From positions 1-64,000 of the forward strand of contig JAXLUR010000002.1 in assembly GCA_046329435.1 (NCBI GenBank): a stretch of DNA of 64,000 bases, read 5' to 3'. The DNA is from M3007 sp046329435 (GTDB lineage: Bacteria; Bacteroidota; Bacteroidia; Chitinophagales; Saprospiraceae). Within the stretch, counting starts at the first letter, position 1, and every line of letters begins with the position of its first letter. Below are positions 8,651-17,582 of the stretch, piece by piece. The notes under the pieces were generated by a model. That model did not search any database and was not told the origin of the DNA. It was given only the letters and a program-made list of their open reading frames with translations. A program made the position numbers and the translations under genes.

Positions 8651-9775
8651 ATGGCAAAGCGCACGAAAAACGATATCACCGAGAGCATTCAAACCGAAGT
8701 GGACGCCTCCTTCATTTATCATAAAATTGCCGACGCCGAGCAAGACCCCGGCGTCGCTTCGGTATTTCGCAACCTGGCGGAGATCGAAAACGAGCACGCT
8801 ACCAAAATGCTCGAATTTTTCCGGAAACAAGGCCGTGATGCAGCCATGCCGGCGCCCTCCTGGCGCGCCCGCATGCTCAACCGGATCGGGAAGGTTTTTG
8901 GTTACGACTACATCATCGGCGTGATGATGGACACGGAAAAAAGCATCGCGAGAGCCGTTGTTCAGCAAAAAAACAATGAAAAAGCGCCCATCAAAGGTGA
9001 TGAAGGCAACCACGTCCAAATCCTCCAGTCGCTCATCAGCAACCGGCAGAAGGTCAGCGGCGAAAACCTGTCTCGTATCGAAGGCCGGCACAAAACCGTG
9101 GGCGGCAATGCCCTGCGCGCGGCCGTACTGGGCGCCAACGACGGGCTGGTGTCGAACATGAGCCTCGTCATGGGCGTGGCTGGCGCCACCAGCGGCCAGA
9201 ATGAAATCCTGCTCGCCGGCTCGGCGGGTTTGCTCGCCGGCGCCTTGTCGATGGCCCTGGGCGAATGGATTTCGGTAAAAAGCTCGCAAGAACTGTACGA
9301 ACGGCAGATGGCCCTGGAAATGGACGAGATCGAAACCAATCCGGAAGGCGAATTGAAAGAGATCACCCTGATTTATATCGCCAAGGGCATCCCTGAAGGG
9401 CAGGCGCACGACATGGCGGTCAAAGTCATGTCGGACAAGCACCATGCCCACGAAGTGCTGATCAAGGAAGAGCTGGGCATCAATCCGGAGGAGCTCAAAA
9501 GCTCGGCCTGGGAAGCAGCGATTACCTCGTTTGTACTTTTTGCTATAGGGGCGATCATCCCGCTCGCGCCCTTTTTCTGGGGCGGCGGCGCCACGGCGAT
9601 CATCGCCAGCGTGGTATCGAGTACGATCGGCTTGTTTCTGATCGGATCGGCCATAACCCTGTTTACCGGTCGGAGCATCTGGTTTTCGGGCACCCGGCAG
9701 GTTGTTTTCGGGCTTCTGGCCGCGGCCATCACCTTTGGCATCGGCAAATTGATCGGCGTTTCCATCGCCGGTTAG
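8651..9775 (+). CDS. Ferritin-like/VIT1 fusion iron transporter (MbfA type)
   Basis: The 374-residue protein joins an N-terminal ferritin-like domain to a C-terminal CCC1/VIT1 membrane domain. In the first about 140 residues, Glu16, the EIENEHA segment (Glu46 and His49) and EGNHVQIL are the expected di-iron carboxylate/His ligands. The VIT1 part begins near GANDGLVSNMSLVMGVAGA and contains the metal-binding helix rich in Glu (QELYERQMALEMDEIE) plus five hydrophobic segments. In proteobacteria this architecture (MbfA) exports iron and protects against iron and peroxide stress. A manganese substrate is also possible. It starts at ATG 8651; an in-frame start at 8579 would add leader-like residues. 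No Irr-type or Fur box was identified. Confidence 0.88.
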   Translation: MAKRTKNDITESIQTEVDASFIYHKIADAEQDPGVASVFRNLAEIENEHATKMLEFFRKQGRDAAMPAPSWRARMLNRIGKVFGYDYIIGVMMDTEKSIARAVVQQKNNEKAPIKGDEGNHVQILQSLISNRQKVSGENLSRIEGRHKTVGGNALRAAVLGANDGLVSNMSLVMGVAGATSGQNEILLAGSAGLLAGALSMALGEWISVKSSQELYERQMALEMDEIETNPEGELKEITLIYIAKGIPEGQAHDMAVKVMSDKHHAHEVLIKEELGINPEELKSSAWEAAITSFVLFAIGAIIPLAPFFWGGGATAIIASVVSSTIGLFLIGSAITLFTGRSIWFSGTRQVVFGLLAAAITFGIGKLIGVSIAG

Positions 9776-9944
9776 GTTTTTTTGTACAAACCCTGATTTT
9801 TCCCGTTGAGGAGCATTATGCGCCCCGTTCGGACAAGAAGAATTGTCGCATCGGAGGGGCTGGTTCCACATTTGTGTCATCCAATCATTGTCCCGGCCGG
9901 ATAATCGGATCTTCACTTTAATGAATCAGCCAAATTTCAACACT

Positions 9945-11561
9945 ATGCAAACGCGACTCTTCTCAATCCTTCTTCTGGCGCTGGGCTTCCTGACAGCCGG
10001 CGCCGGCAATCCCCTGCCCGCACTTCGTGAAAACATTTGCCTCGCCTGCGATATCGCCTCCGGCCTCTCGGTCAGCGATAACAGCGCCGGATCGGCCACT
10101 CTGAACTGGAATGCCGTCGGCGGCGCCAGCAGTTACGACCTGGAAGTACAGGACGAACAGAACAACGGCGCCTTCCACATTGAAATCAATGTGCCGGCCA
10201 ACAGCTACACCGTGTCGGGTCTTCAGGCCGGCGTTTTGTACAAATTCAAGGTGCGCACCCACTGTGGCGGCGATAAAAGCGACTGGACCGAGTGGTTCTT
10301 CTTCACGGCTTCGGGTGGCAACGGCGGCGGCGGCACGGGCGGCGGAGATTGCGCCATCCCGTCGGGCCTGACGGCCAGTGTGGTCAACGGAACCGCCACC
10401 CTGGGCTGGTCGGCCGTCGCCGGCGCGGTGAAATACTACATCGAAGTGGAAGACGAACAGAACATTCCGAGTACTTTCCACCTCGAAGACAGCACGAGCG
10501 CCAATTCCTATACGCTTTCAGGGCTTCAGTCGGGTGTCTTGTACAAATTCAAGGTGCGTACCCGTTGCGCAAACGGGCAAAGCGACTGGTCGGCCTGGCT
10601 GTTTTTCAACGGCTCCGGCACAGGCGGCAACGGCGGCGGCGGCACGGGCGGCGATTGTATCGCTCCTGTTACCCTTTTGGCTGCTCTGAACGGCTCCAGC
10701 GCTACCTTGTCGTGGAACGGCGTCAGCGGCGCAGTGCAATACGACATCGAGATCGAGGATGAGCAAAACACGCCAGGCGCCTTCCATCTGGAGGTATCTT
10801 CCACCGATACTTTTTACGTCGTCACAGGGCTTCAGCCGGGTGTTTTGTACAAATTCAAGGTACGCACCCGCTGTGCAGGCGGCAGCCAGAGCGACTGGTC
10901 GGCCTGGCAATACTTCAACGGAACGATCGGCGGCCCTCCCGGCCACGGCGGTACGGGCAACTGCGCCAAACCGACCAACCAGTTTGCCGTCGATATTACG
11001 GCCACATCGGCGCTGCTGACCTGGGATTCGGTGCCGGGCGTCGTGTCGTACACCCTGGAAGTAGAACGCGTGCAACAGGGCGCCAATCCCTTCCAGATCA
11101 CGACGACAGTGACCACCAATTCCTGGTTGCTGACCGGCCTTAGCCCCAATACCCGCTATAAATTCAAGGTGCGCGCCAATTGCTCGGCCACCACACACAG
11201 CAAATGGACGGGCTGGCGTAAATTCAAAACAGCTGTCAATTTCACCGGCAACGACGCCACCGCCTTCAAATCCGCCGCCGCCGAAATACGCAGCGCCGCC
11301 GCCACTATGCCCTCCCTGCGGGTTTGGCCCAACCCGGCTGCCGACGCCGCCAATGTTCAGTTGACAAACCTCGGCGATCAGCCCGCGACGCTCCGGCTGT
11401 ACGACCTTTCGGGGCACCTGGCCGGCGAAATGACCATCGTGCCGCAACAGGGCGCCTGGGAAGGTCGCCTGCCGGTACACGAACTGCCCAACGGTATTTA
11501 TCTGCTCCGCGCCGGCAATGCCCGGGGAGTCCAAACCCTCAAACTGGTGGTGAGCCATTGA
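9945..11561 (+). CDS. Secreted protein with four FN3 domains and T9SS type A sorting domain
   Basis: The exported protein of about 538 residues starts at ATG 9945 with signal peptide MQTRLFSILLLALGFLTAG; an in-frame ATG at 9921 would add eight residues. Four fibronectin type III domains follow. Each has an LxWxxVxGAxxYxLEVxDEQN-type first half and a VLYKFKVRTxC strand, and Gly-rich hinges such as GGNGGGGTGG join the first three. The C-terminus from VWPNPAADAANVQL to LKLVVSH is a T9SS type A sorting domain. The role is probably adhesive or polysaccharide-related, because no catalytic domain is visible. FN3 repeats 1-3 are nearly identical over short DNA stretches. A strong terminator follows at 11673. 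Confidence 0.88.
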   Translation: MQTRLFSILLLALGFLTAGAGNPLPALRENICLACDIASGLSVSDNSAGSATLNWNAVGGASSYDLEVQDEQNNGAFHIEINVPANSYTVSGLQAGVLYKFKVRTHCGGDKSDWTEWFFFTASGGNGGGGTGGGDCAIPSGLTASVVNGTATLGWSAVAGAVKYYIEVEDEQNIPSTFHLEDSTSANSYTLSGLQSGVLYKFKVRTRCANGQSDWSAWLFFNGSGTGGNGGGGTGGDCIAPVTLLAALNGSSATLSWNGVSGAVQYDIEIEDEQNTPGAFHLEVSSTDTFYVVTGLQPGVLYKFKVRTRCAGGSQSDWSAWQYFNGTIGGPPGHGGTGNCAKPTNQFAVDITATSALLTWDSVPGVVSYTLEVERVQQGANPFQITTTVTTNSWLLTGLSPNTRYKFKVRANCSATTHSKWTGWRKFKTAVNFTGNDATAFKSAAAEIRSAAATMPSLRVWPNPAADAANVQLTNLGDQPATLRLYDLSGHLAGEMTIVPQQGAWEGRLPVHELPNGIYLLRAGNARGVQTLKLVVSH

Positions 11562-11672
11562 AACAGGTTCGCCGGTTGAAAACACCAGGCGAGACGGATG
11601 GTGAATCATGCCCAACCGCACAGTTTCGAGTGAATTTATTGGTGAGATACGGGGCCGGTCAGTCGGCTTCGG

Positions 11673-11708
11673 CCGGGTTGCTGCCAGTCGGCAGCGGCCC
11701 GGTTTTTT
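11673..11708 (+). terminator. Rho-independent terminator after the FN3 gene
   Basis: A 13-bp stem (11673-11685 with 11690-11702, two G-U pairs) with the 4-nt loop AGTC is followed by six T residues. Confidence 0.85.
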
Positions 11709-11776
11709 GCTGTTGAGCAATTGCAAGCCAGGGATTTTTCCTTTAATTTGCCCAAATAACCATCATCACAACTGCC

Positions 11777-13552
11777 ATGCACAAAATTTGGTCGAAACTG
11801 GTTTTCTGCCTCATAATATTATGGCCGGTCGGCTCTTTTGAAGGGGTGGGCGAATTGCTTCCGCTGCCCGATGCCGAACTGGTCGCGGCTTTTTACCCGA
11901 AAGAATATTTTCAAATGCCGGTTAAAGACGAGATCATGCGGGTAACCGGCACCTTCGGCGAGCTCCGCGACGATCATTTTCATTCCGGCCTCGACCTCAA
12001 AAGCCGCACCGGCCGGGTCGGCCAGCCGGTGTATGCTGCCGCTGATGGTTTTATAGACCGCATCAAGGTGCAGGCCGGCGGCTACGGCAATGTGTTGTAC
12101 ATCCGCCATCCCAACGGCTATTCCACTGTGTATGCCCACCTCGACAAATTCGCGCCGGCGATCGAAAAATACGTCCGCGACGCGCAGTACAAAGCCCAGC
12201 GTTTTGAAGTCAGCCTCAATCCGCCTGATGGCATGTTCCGATTCAAACAAGGCGATGAAATTGGTAAAATGGGCAATACCGGCGGCTCCACCGGCCCGCA
12301 CCTGCATTTTGAAATACGACACAGCGCGACCGACCGTGCCCTGAATCCTTTGTTGTTCGGCTTGCCCGACGAAGACAAGGTGGCCCCTGATGTGCGCGAC
12401 ATGAAAGTATATTTTCTCAATGAAAACCGCGAAATCCTCACCGGAAAAGCCTTCCCGATCCGCCGCAGAACCGACGGCAGCTATGGCCCTGTCGCAGGCG
12501 ACACCGTGCGCCTGGGCGCCTGGCGCGTCGGATTCGGGATCAAAACCTACGATGCCATCGGCGCTTTCCGCAACGACAACGGCGTCTTTGCCCTCACCGC
12601 CAGCGCCGACAATGAAACGGTGTACGAATGGCGGATGGAACAACTTGATTTCGACGAAACCCGCTACCTGAACGCGCACGCCGATTATGCCGCACACGAA
12701 CGGTACGGCGCCTGGTTTCACCGCTGTTTTGTGCTGCCGGGCGACCGCCTGTCCAACTACGTCCGTACGCCCTCGATGGGCGCCATCGCAATTTACAAGG
12801 ACAGGCCGGTCAAAGTGACCCTCAAAGCCATCGATGCCGCAGGCAACGCCGCCACCGTCAGTTTTTGGGTGCTTCGCGCCGACCCCGTGGAAGCCATTCC
12901 GGTGGCGCCCTGTCAGTATCAACTGGTGTACAGCGTTGAAAACCACATCGACCTGCCCTATTTTTCAGTGTCGCTTCCGGCTGGTACCTTGTACGAAAAC
13001 CTCGACCTGCAATATGAAACCACGCCCGATGAAAGCGATGGCATTTATTCCAGCATGCACCATCTGCATGACCCAGTCACCCCCGTGCACCGGTACTTCG
13101 ACCTTTCCATATTGCCGGAAAAAACAGTGCCGGAGCCGCTGAAAACCAAAGCGGTCATTGCTCGCTGCGGGCGCGGGCGGCCCACCAACTGCGGCGGCAC
13201 CTGGGACGGTGCCTGGCTGAAAACCAGGGTGCGCAGTTTTGGCGATTATTGCGTCATGACCGATACGCAACCGCCGAGCATTTCACCGGTTGTGTTCGGG
13301 CCCGATCTGCGCAAAAAATCAACCATGTCATTTCGTATTCGCGACAACTTTTCCGCCGGAGAATCGGCCGACGGGCTGTCGTACAAAGGACTGGTCGATG
13401 GCCAGTGGGTGTTGTTTGAATACGACCGCAAATCGGCGCGCATCACACACACTTTCGACGGCCGCATCGGCGCGGGGCAGCACACGCTGGTGCTGACGGT
13501 CACCGACGACCGTGGCAATACGGGCCGTTTCGAAGGAAAATTTTTGCGATAG
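11777..13552 (+). CDS. M23 family metallopeptidase (LytM type)
   Basis: The 591-residue exported zinc endopeptidase probably cuts peptidoglycan cross-bridges or peptides in the periplasm. It has an N-terminal hydrophobic signal (KLVFCLIILWPVGS). The M23 core lies at about 50-190: HSGLD supplies His69 and Asp73, and GPHLHFE supplies His175 and His177, with YAHLDKF between. The 400 residues after the core are beta-rich with no recognised domain (a DTQPP segment begins an Ig-like stretch near 500). It has no T9SS tail, so periplasmic retention is likely. It converges on the sigma-factor gene with only 5 bp between stops. Confidence 0.92.
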   Translation: MHKIWSKLVFCLIILWPVGSFEGVGELLPLPDAELVAAFYPKEYFQMPVKDEIMRVTGTFGELRDDHFHSGLDLKSRTGRVGQPVYAAADGFIDRIKVQAGGYGNVLYIRHPNGYSTVYAHLDKFAPAIEKYVRDAQYKAQRFEVSLNPPDGMFRFKQGDEIGKMGNTGGSTGPHLHFEIRHSATDRALNPLLFGLPDEDKVAPDVRDMKVYFLNENREILTGKAFPIRRRTDGSYGPVAGDTVRLGAWRVGFGIKTYDAIGAFRNDNGVFALTASADNETVYEWRMEQLDFDETRYLNAHADYAAHERYGAWFHRCFVLPGDRLSNYVRTPSMGAIAIYKDRPVKVTLKAIDAAGNAATVSFWVLRADPVEAIPVAPCQYQLVYSVENHIDLPYFSVSLPAGTLYENLDLQYETTPDESDGIYSSMHHLHDPVTPVHRYFDLSILPEKTVPEPLKTKAVIARCGRGRPTNCGGTWDGAWLKTRVRSFGDYCVMTDTQPPSISPVVFGPDLRKKSTMSFRIRDNFSAGESADGLSYKGLVDGQWVLFEYDRKSARITHTFDGRIGAGQHTLVLTVTDDRGNTGRFEGKFLR

Positions 13553-13557
13553 ACGGA

Positions 13558-14187
13558 TCAAAAATGCGCCCGCGCGCCGGGTGTCTGCAGGAGTTTGTGG
13601 AGGGCTTCCTTGGCCCTGTGCAGGCGCGCTTTTACCGTGCCCAGTGGCAGGTCGAGGCGCTCGGCCATTTCCTCGTAACTGAGGTCTTCGTAGTAGCGCA
13701 TATCGATCATATTGCGATGATCGGGGCTCAGTTTGGGCAAAAGCTCGCGCATGAGACCGATCCGCTGGAGGCGGATGAGGCGCTCTTCGGGTGTTGCCGG
13801 TTCGGAGAGTTGAAACGGCGCCCAGCTGGCTGCCGCATCCTGATAAGTATCGCCGACGGGCTGGATGCGCACCCGTTTGCGGCGGGCATGATCGATGCAA
13901 TTGTTGAGCGCGATGCGAAACAGCCAGGTGCTGAAAGCATGGGTAGGGGAGTAGGCCTGCAGGCGCCGGAAGGCTTTTCCAAAGGCTTCCATCGTCAGAT
14001 CGGCGGCATCATGGGCGTTGCGGGTGCGCTGAAACATCAGGTTGAAAACGGCCGGCCGGTAGCGTTTGAGCAGGGTGGCATAGGCGTTTTGGCAACCGGT
14101 GATGGCTGTTTGTACGAGCCGATAGTCGTCGAGCGCCCGCTCCGACAGGTGATTGGGCAGGGGGCAGGGAGTGAAGGTCATTTCCAT
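13558..14187 (-). CDS. ECF-type sigma-70 family RNA polymerase sigma factor
   Basis: The 209-residue protein has a sigma region 2 with VFNLMFQRTRNAHDAADLTM followed by AFSTWLFRIALNNCIDHARR, and a region 4 HTH in YYEDLSYEEMAERLDLPLGTVKARLHRAKEAL. This is the standard ECF layout. No anti-sigma factor gene is adjacent, unlike many ECF systems. Its start overlaps the 3' end of the upstream glycosyltransferase gene by 10 nt, so translation of the two is probably coupled. The target genes are unknown. Confidence 0.93.
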   Translation of the reverse strand: MEMTFTPCPLPNHLSERALDDYRLVQTAITGCQNAYATLLKRYRPAVFNLMFQRTRNAHDAADLTMEAFGKAFRRLQAYSPTHAFSTWLFRIALNNCIDHARRKRVRIQPVGDTYQDAAASWAPFQLSEPATPEERLIRLQRIGLMRELLPKLSPDHRNMIDMRYYEDLSYEEMAERLDLPLGTVKARLHRAKEALHKLLQTPGARAHF

Positions 14188-15302
14188 GGATTATCTTTTG
14201 GTCGCAGCAAAAGCGCGGGGCCTGTCACCAGGGCATAATATCCGGCCATCATCGCGTCGAAAGGGATTACCCAGGGAATCAGCCTTCGTTCGCCCAGACG
14301 GCGCAGGATACGTGCAGAGAGCAGCCACACCGTACTTTCCCGCAGAATGCAGCCCCAAAGCACATATTTTATGCCAAAACCTGTTAAAAACAGCAAAAGG
14401 GCCAGTCCGTAATGCAAACCATGTGTCAATGCCGCGGCCCCCAGCACGACCTGATGCTCCCGCCGATAATGCCACCCGGCGCTCAAATGGCGCCTTTTCT
14501 GCCGAAGCCAGGCACTTAGGCTTTGTTTGGCTTCGGAAAAAACAAAAGCCTCCGGGCGCAGGCAAATTTCCGTATTGCCCGCCCGCGCCACGGCGTTGAC
14601 CAGCAGATCGTCGTCGCCGGAGGCCAGCTGCGCATGCGCAGCAAAGCCGCCTGCCTGCCGGAAAAGCGGTTTGCGCCAGGCCAGGTTTCGCCCGACGCCC
14701 ATGTATGGCATTCCGGCCAGCGCCATCGACAGGTACTGGACGGCGGTGCAGGTCGTTTCGTAGCACGCCCAGCGGTTGAGCAGGGTATTTTTTGAGGTAA
14801 AAGGGCCGTAACCCAGGACGATCTCGGTTTCTGGCCGCTCAAAAGGGCGGGTCATTTCCCGCAACCAGTGCGGGCTGGCCGGCCGGCAATCCGCGTCGGT
14901 CAGCACAAGAATGCCGTGCCGGGCGGCCTCGATGCCCCGGGTCAGCGCTTGTTTTTTGCCCGGCCCTTCTTTTTCAGCAAGATGGATCGTTCGAAGCAGC
15001 GAGGGGTAGTGCGACGCCAGTTCCAGCAAGACCCCGGCTGTGTCGTCGGACGAGGCATCGTTCACCACAATGACCTCAAAATCAGGATATTGTTGTTCAA
15101 GAATTGTGGGCAAAAAAGCGCGAAGATTGCCCGCTTCGTTGCGCGCGCTGATGATGACCGAGCAAGGCGGCAGGATGGCGTTTGCGCTGCCGTCGTCATT
15201 CCCGCGAGGTAGTGCCAGCCGCCCGAAAACGCCCCACCACAACACCAGTTGAGCGGCAGTGGCCAGGATAAAAAGCAAAAGCAGCAGCAGGCTGAAATTC
15301 AT
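14178..15302 (-). CDS. Membrane-associated family 2 glycosyltransferase
   Basis: The protein of about 374 residues has a membrane helix at the very N-terminus (MNFSLLLLLLFILATAAQLVL), a GT-A catalytic domain and further hydrophobic helices at the C-terminus. GT2 marks are PCSVIISARNEAGNLRAFLP, VIVVNDASSDDT, VLTDADCRP (the metal-binding DxD region), GDDDLLV and QKRRHLSAGWHY (Q/RxxRW-like). It should transfer a sugar from a nucleotide donor to a lipid or glycan at the inner membrane. I chose ATG 15302; upstream codons read through non-coding leader. It overlaps the downstream sigma factor gene by 10 nt. Confidence 0.9.
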   Translation of the reverse strand: MNFSLLLLLLFILATAAQLVLWWGVFGRLALPRGNDDGSANAILPPCSVIISARNEAGNLRAFLPTILEQQYPDFEVIVVNDASSDDTAGVLLELASHYPSLLRTIHLAEKEGPGKKQALTRGIEAARHGILVLTDADCRPASPHWLREMTRPFERPETEIVLGYGPFTSKNTLLNRWACYETTCTAVQYLSMALAGMPYMGVGRNLAWRKPLFRQAGGFAAHAQLASGDDDLLVNAVARAGNTEICLRPEAFVFSEAKQSLSAWLRQKRRHLSAGWHYRREHQVVLGAAALTHGLHYGLALLLFLTGFGIKYVLWGCILRESTVWLLSARILRRLGERRLIPWVIPFDAMMAGYYALVTGPALLLRPKDNPWK

Positions 15303-15424
15303 CCGGCAAGATATTCCGGATCGCCGCGGGGGCAAGCGGCTGAAAGTGAAATTTTCCGTGTCCGGAGGATGGGCATTCCCGTTTCCTGGTCGCACCTTTG
15401 CGCCGAACCTTTTTCCCTTTGCTT

Positions 15425-16102
15425 TTGAAAAAAATAATTGTCGCCATCGACGGCCATTCGTCCTGTGGCAAAAGCACCCTGGCCAAAGGCCTGGCTAAAG
15501 GCCTGCACTACGCTTACCTCGATACCGGCGCCATGTATCGCGCCGTCACCTTGTACTTTCTCGACAATGGCCTGGACTACAACGACCCTGCTGCGGTAGA
15601 AAAGGCCCTGGGCGAGATCAATATCCATTTTGAACGGATTCAGGGCCAAAACCACACTTTTCTGAACGACCGCGACGTCGAGCGCGACATCCGTGAACTG
15701 CGCGTCAGCGAACATGTCAGCCCGGTGTCGACCATCCCCGTGGTACGTCGCGCCATGGTTCGGCAACAACAGGCCATGGGCCACCGTCGCGGCATCGTGG
15801 CCGACGGCCGCGATATCGGCACGGTTGTGTTCCCCGACGCCGAACTCAAAATTTTCCTCACCGCCGACATCGATGTGCGCACCAGCCGCCGCCACCTCGA
15901 ACTGGCCGCCAAGGGCATCGACGCCGAATGGGCCGATATCCGGCACAACCTCATCGAACGCGACCGGATCGATTCCACCCGCGCCGACAGCCCGCTCCGA
16001 CAGGCCGACGACGCCATCGTGATCGACAACACCCTGCTTTCCGAAGAAGAACAACTGGAAAAGGTGATGGAACTGGTGAAAAGGGTGAATGAAAAAGGTT
16101 GA
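15425..16102 (+). CDS. cmk: Cytidylate kinase
   Basis: The enzyme of about 225 residues phosphorylates CMP and dCMP with ATP in the cytoplasm, for nucleotide recycling. The P-loop is GHSSCGKS at residues 10-17, followed by YLDTGAMYRAVT. RGIVADGRDIGTVVFPDAELKIFLTA and the RDRIDSTRADSPL lid are characteristic of Cmk. I chose a TTG start at 15425 (reads MKKIIVAIDG) because this matches the usual family start; a TTG at 15398 in the same frame would add nine residues. It diverges from the glycosyltransferase gene. Confidence 0.95.
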   Translation: MKKIIVAIDGHSSCGKSTLAKGLAKGLHYAYLDTGAMYRAVTLYFLDNGLDYNDPAAVEKALGEINIHFERIQGQNHTFLNDRDVERDIRELRVSEHVSPVSTIPVVRRAMVRQQQAMGHRRGIVADGRDIGTVVFPDAELKIFLTADIDVRTSRRHLELAAKGIDAEWADIRHNLIERDRIDSTRADSPLRQADDAIVIDNTLLSEEEQLEKVMELVKRVNEKG

Positions 16103-16229
16103 GGTTGATAAAAGGGTTGTTTTAGCCCTCTTGCTTGTAATCCTTTGCTGGCTTGTCCACCTATCCCAAATCAAGAGCCTCCGCTCTCCTTTTCATAAAC
16201 CCTCGTAAACCTCATCCACTCTTTTTCCC

Positions 16230-17075
16230 ATGTCGCTCTGGTCTCAACCCATTCGCTTGATCCATCACCTGATAACGCCCGGGGAGCGTCGTGTCGAAAC
16301 CTTGCGACAGCGGCCTTCGGCGGCATTGGGGCGCGGTGTGGATATCGACATTTACCTCCCGCCCGATTACGACCGCACGCATTTCCTGCGCTATCCGCTG
16401 GTGTTGTTCAACGACGGACAGGACCTGCCCCGCGCCAATTTCGATACGGTACTGAAGGCCCTCGATATCAGTCAGTTGACCCGGCATTTTGTGGCAGTCG
16501 GGATTCACACCTGTGCCGACCGCATCCGGGAATACGGCACTGCGCATACCCCCGATTACAAAGGCAGGGGCGACCGCGCCGGGGCTTACCGCGATTTTAT
16601 CCTGCAGGAATTGCTGCCTTATTTGCGCGAGCATTACCGCCTGAGCGAGCGGCGGGAGGAGAATATTTTCGCAGGATTCTCCCTGGGCGGGCTTTCTGCC
16701 ATCGATATTGCCTGGGCGCATCCGGAGGTGTTTGGCGGAGCCGGGGTGTTTTCTGGGTCTTTCTGGTGGCGTTCCGTGCCGGTCGATCCGGCCAATCCCG
16801 ATGGCGGCCGTATTTTTCACGACCTCGTGCAACATACGCCCGAACGCCCTGTTGATCAGCGTTTCTGGTTTCAATGCGGCACCCTCGACGAAACTGAAGA
16901 CCGCAACAACAACGGCGTCATCGACGCCATCGACGATACGCTGCACCTGATCGAAATACTACGGCAGCGCGGCTACGACGACGATCGGGTGCGGTATTAT
17001 GAAATGGAAGGCGGCGAACACAACCCCGAAACCTGGGGACGGGCCATGCCCGATTTTTTCCGATGGACCCTTTAA
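16230..17075 (+). CDS. Esterase D/enterochelin-esterase-like alpha/beta hydrolase
   Basis: The 281-residue protein has the nucleophile elbow AGFSLGG with Ser151 and a plausible catalytic His264 in EGGEHNPETW. The opening VDIDIYLPPDYD then PLVLFNDGQDL is typical of the esterase D (PF00756) family, which includes siderophore esterases and S-formylglutathione hydrolases. No signal peptide is visible, so it is probably cytoplasmic. The substrate is unknown, as no siderophore or formaldehyde gene is nearby. It converges with the lipoprotein gene, leaving 4 bp between the stops. Confidence 0.85.
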   Translation: MSLWSQPIRLIHHLITPGERRVETLRQRPSAALGRGVDIDIYLPPDYDRTHFLRYPLVLFNDGQDLPRANFDTVLKALDISQLTRHFVAVGIHTCADRIREYGTAHTPDYKGRGDRAGAYRDFILQELLPYLREHYRLSERREENIFAGFSLGGLSAIDIAWAHPEVFGGAGVFSGSFWWRSVPVDPANPDGGRIFHDLVQHTPERPVDQRFWFQCGTLDETEDRNNNGVIDAIDDTLHLIEILRQRGYDDDRVRYYEMEGGEHNPETWGRAMPDFFRWTL

Positions 17076-17079
17076 TGGC

Positions 17080-17544
17080 TCAGCGAGGCGCTACAAAAAG
17101 GTGAACACGGCAGGGTATGGTGGCGCCGGAGGTGTCGATCACCGGATACTGCTTGCTGGAAGTCCACTCGCCACCCAGTGTAGTTTGATAAAGGATGTTG
17201 TATATCACCGTCTGCAGGCTGGAATCGCCGTAGGAAAAACCCGTAGCGGGATCGATCCCCGTCCCTGTCAAAACGATGCTTTGGGCGTCTTCCGTCAGGC
17301 GCCAGTTCAGCGGGCGCTCGTACTGATCCGTCCGGATGACTCCCTGTTCCTGTTCGGATAGTTCCAGTGAGAAACGGGCGGGGTTCAGCGAATCGAGCGG
17401 TGTATCGGTGGCAACGCTTCGCAGCTCGCCCTGCACGCTCCAGGCGCCGATAAAAGCCGCACTGAAAGAGTCGTCGTTCTTTTTTGCACAAGACAGGAGG
17501 TAGAGAGAAAGCAGAAAAAAAAGCGGGAGCAGAAATTGTTTCAT
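17080..17544 (-). CDS. Small lipoprotein of unknown function
   Basis: The 154-residue product has a type II signal peptide: MKQFLLPLFFLLSLYLLSC with a lipobox ending in Cys19, followed by AKKNDD. The rest looks like a small beta-barrel or lipocalin-like fold (IGAWSVQGELRSV ... WRLTEDAQSIVLTG), as in many Bacteroidota lipoproteins that begin with a GxW strand. No function can be assigned. It lies just downstream of lpxH on the same strand with a 38-nt gap, so they may share a transcript. Confidence 0.78.
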   Translation of the reverse strand: MKQFLLPLFFLLSLYLLSCAKKNDDSFSAAFIGAWSVQGELRSVATDTPLDSLNPARFSLELSEQEQGVIRTDQYERPLNWRLTEDAQSIVLTGTGIDPATGFSYGDSSLQTVIYNILYQTTLGGEWTSSKQYPVIDTSGATIPCRVHLFVAPR

Positions 17545-17582
17545 GGAAAAAAACAGCGATCGGTGTGCCGAAAAGTACCCTG

